The notes below the pieces were generated by a model. It ran no database searches, was not told where the DNA came from, and saw only the letters and a program-made list of their open reading frames with translations. The position numbers were made by a program, and so were the translations under genes. Below, in pieces: positions 6,133 through 6,956 of a stretch of DNA of 6,956 bases. Origin of the DNA: Emcibacteraceae bacterium. GTDB taxonomy: Bacteria > Pseudomonadota > Alphaproteobacteria > Sphingomonadales > Emcibacteraceae. Location of the stretch: assembly GCA_016763335.1 (NCBI GenBank), contig JAESUD010000071.1, forward strand, positions 1 to 6,956, in the 5' to 3' direction. The stretch's first letter is position 1. Each line of letters begins with the position of its first letter.

Positions 6133-6956
6133 TTGTCTAATCAGGATAAATCATACAGCTATAAGGATGCCGGCGTTGATATTGACGCAGGTAATGCCCT
6201 TGTTGAAGCCATTAAACCAGCTGCGGCCTCAACCAGAAGAGCCGGCTGTAATGCCGACCTTGGTGGGTTTGGCGCCCTTTTTGACCTTAAAGCTGCGGGG
6301 TTTGAAGACCCAATTCTCGTTTCTGGTACTGACGGCGTCGGAACCAAGCTAAAAGTCGCTATTGAAAGCGGCAAGCATGACACGGTGGGAATTGATCTTG
6401 TGGCCATGTGCGTCAATGATTTAATCGTTCAGGGCGCAGAACCACTTTTCTTCCTTGATTATTATGCCACTGGCCATCTTTCAATTGAAGTCGGTAAAGC
6501 CATTATCGAAGGTATAGCCGAAGGGTGTCGCAGATCAAATGCGGCGCTCATTGGCGGCGAAACAGCCGAAATGCCGGGAATGTATTCAGACGGTGATTAT
6601 GATCTCGCCGGTTTTTGTGTCGGCGCGGTCGAACGATCCCGCATCATTGACGGCAAATCTGTTGGTGAAGGCGATGTTGTACTTGGTCTTGCATCAAGTG
6701 GCGTTCATTCAAATGGTTTTTCATTAGTTCGCAAACTTGTGGAAGTGTCCGGGGTTGCCTATTCTGACACCTGCTCGTTCGATGAAAGCAAAACATTCGG
6801 TGAAGCCCTTCTTGAACCGACAAAAATATATGTAAAAAGCTGCCTCGCGGCCCTCAAAGCCGACTGCATTAAAGGACTTAGTCATATTACGGGTGGTGGT
6901 TTTGTTGAAAATATCCCGCGCATATTACCGGAAGGTGTCACCGTTGATGTTGATGC
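6133..6956 (+). CDS. purM: Phosphoribosylformylglycinamidine cyclo-ligase (AIR synthase), partial at right edge
   Basis: PurM closes formylglycinamidine ribotide to aminoimidazole ribotide using ATP, the fifth step of purine synthesis, in the cytoplasm. The visible 274 codons are open to the window end; the family is about 350 residues, so roughly the last fifth is missing. Conserved blocks appear in order: [16 protein letters not shown] (8-23), [13 protein letters not shown] (64-76), [20 protein letters not shown] (92-111), [11 protein letters not shown] (141-151), [16 protein letters not shown] (185-200) and HITGGG (251-256). The start is TTG at 6133. It gives an N-terminus aligned with other PurM proteins (a few polar residues before [13 protein letters not shown]). 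No ATG occurs in frame in the upstream 60 bases, and the purine-rich AGAGCGAAAGAA precedes the start. The gene is transcribed divergently from the DUF2066 block. purN often follows purM but would lie outside the window. Confidence 0.95.
   Translation, partial: MSNQDKSYSYKDAGVDIDAGNALVEAIKPAAASTRRAGCNADLGGFGALFDLKAAGFEDPILVSGTDGVGTKLKVAIESGKHDTVGIDLVAMCVNDLIVQGAEPLFFLDYYATGHLSIEVGKAIIEGIAEGCRRSNAALIGGETAEMPGMYSDGDYDLAGFCVGAVERSRIIDGKSVGEGDVVLGLASSGVHSNGFSLVRKLVEVSGVAYSDTCSFDESKTFGEALLEPTKIYVKSCLAALKADCIKGLSHITGGGFVENIPRILPEGVTVDVD

Noticed and set aside
6159..6416. Minus-strand ORF of 85 codons and plus-strand ORFs at 6077 and 6539 in other frames
   Set aside because: They overlap the conserved purM frame, which translates without interruption from TTG 6133 to the window end.

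Overview
This is an AT-rich chromosomal window that looks like ordinary core genome of an alphaproteobacterium. The main evidence is an HdaA-type DnaA-like AAA+ protein directly upstream of ppk1, with a DUF2066 secreted protein before it, ppx after it, rnd at one flank and purM at the other. From family knowledge, this neighbourhood (purM / DUF2066 / hdaA / ppk / ppx / rnd) recurs in alphaproteobacteria. The order cannot be fixed from this sequence. I see no mobile elements, CRISPR arrays, RNA genes or phage genes.

Layout, left to right: the 3' end of an RNase D gene (rnd, + strand, cut by the left window edge) converges on ppx with only 9 bases between the two stop codons. On the minus strand, read right to left, a tight four-gene block follows: a DUF2066 exported protein (5934-4756), hdaA (4756-4043), ppk (4033-1922) and ppx (about 1950-430). 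The junctions are a 1-base TAGTG overlap, a 9-base gap, and a probable 29-base overlap, so one polycistronic transcript is likely. A 198-base AT-rich divergent intergenic region (5935-6132) separates this block from purM, which reads rightward off the window end.

Functionally, PPK1 makes polyphosphate and Ppx degrades it. HdaA, with the sliding clamp, promotes hydrolysis of DnaA-ATP after replication starts. RNase D trims RNA 3' ends, and PurM makes aminoimidazole ribotide for purine synthesis. The putative operon therefore joins polyphosphate turnover to replication control and to an exported protein of unknown role.

The most notable observation is a single in-frame amber codon (TAG, 1569-1567) in ppx, exactly at the first position of the conserved acidic motif before EEARL. 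The rest of the reading frame is intact on both sides. This is either a fresh nonsense mutation, a base-call error, or (much less likely) readthrough. No convincing new biological system is visible. Smaller points are a good promoter very close to the DUF2066 start, non-ATG starts for three genes, and a stretch of DNA encoding both the acidic PPK tail and the basic Ppx head.
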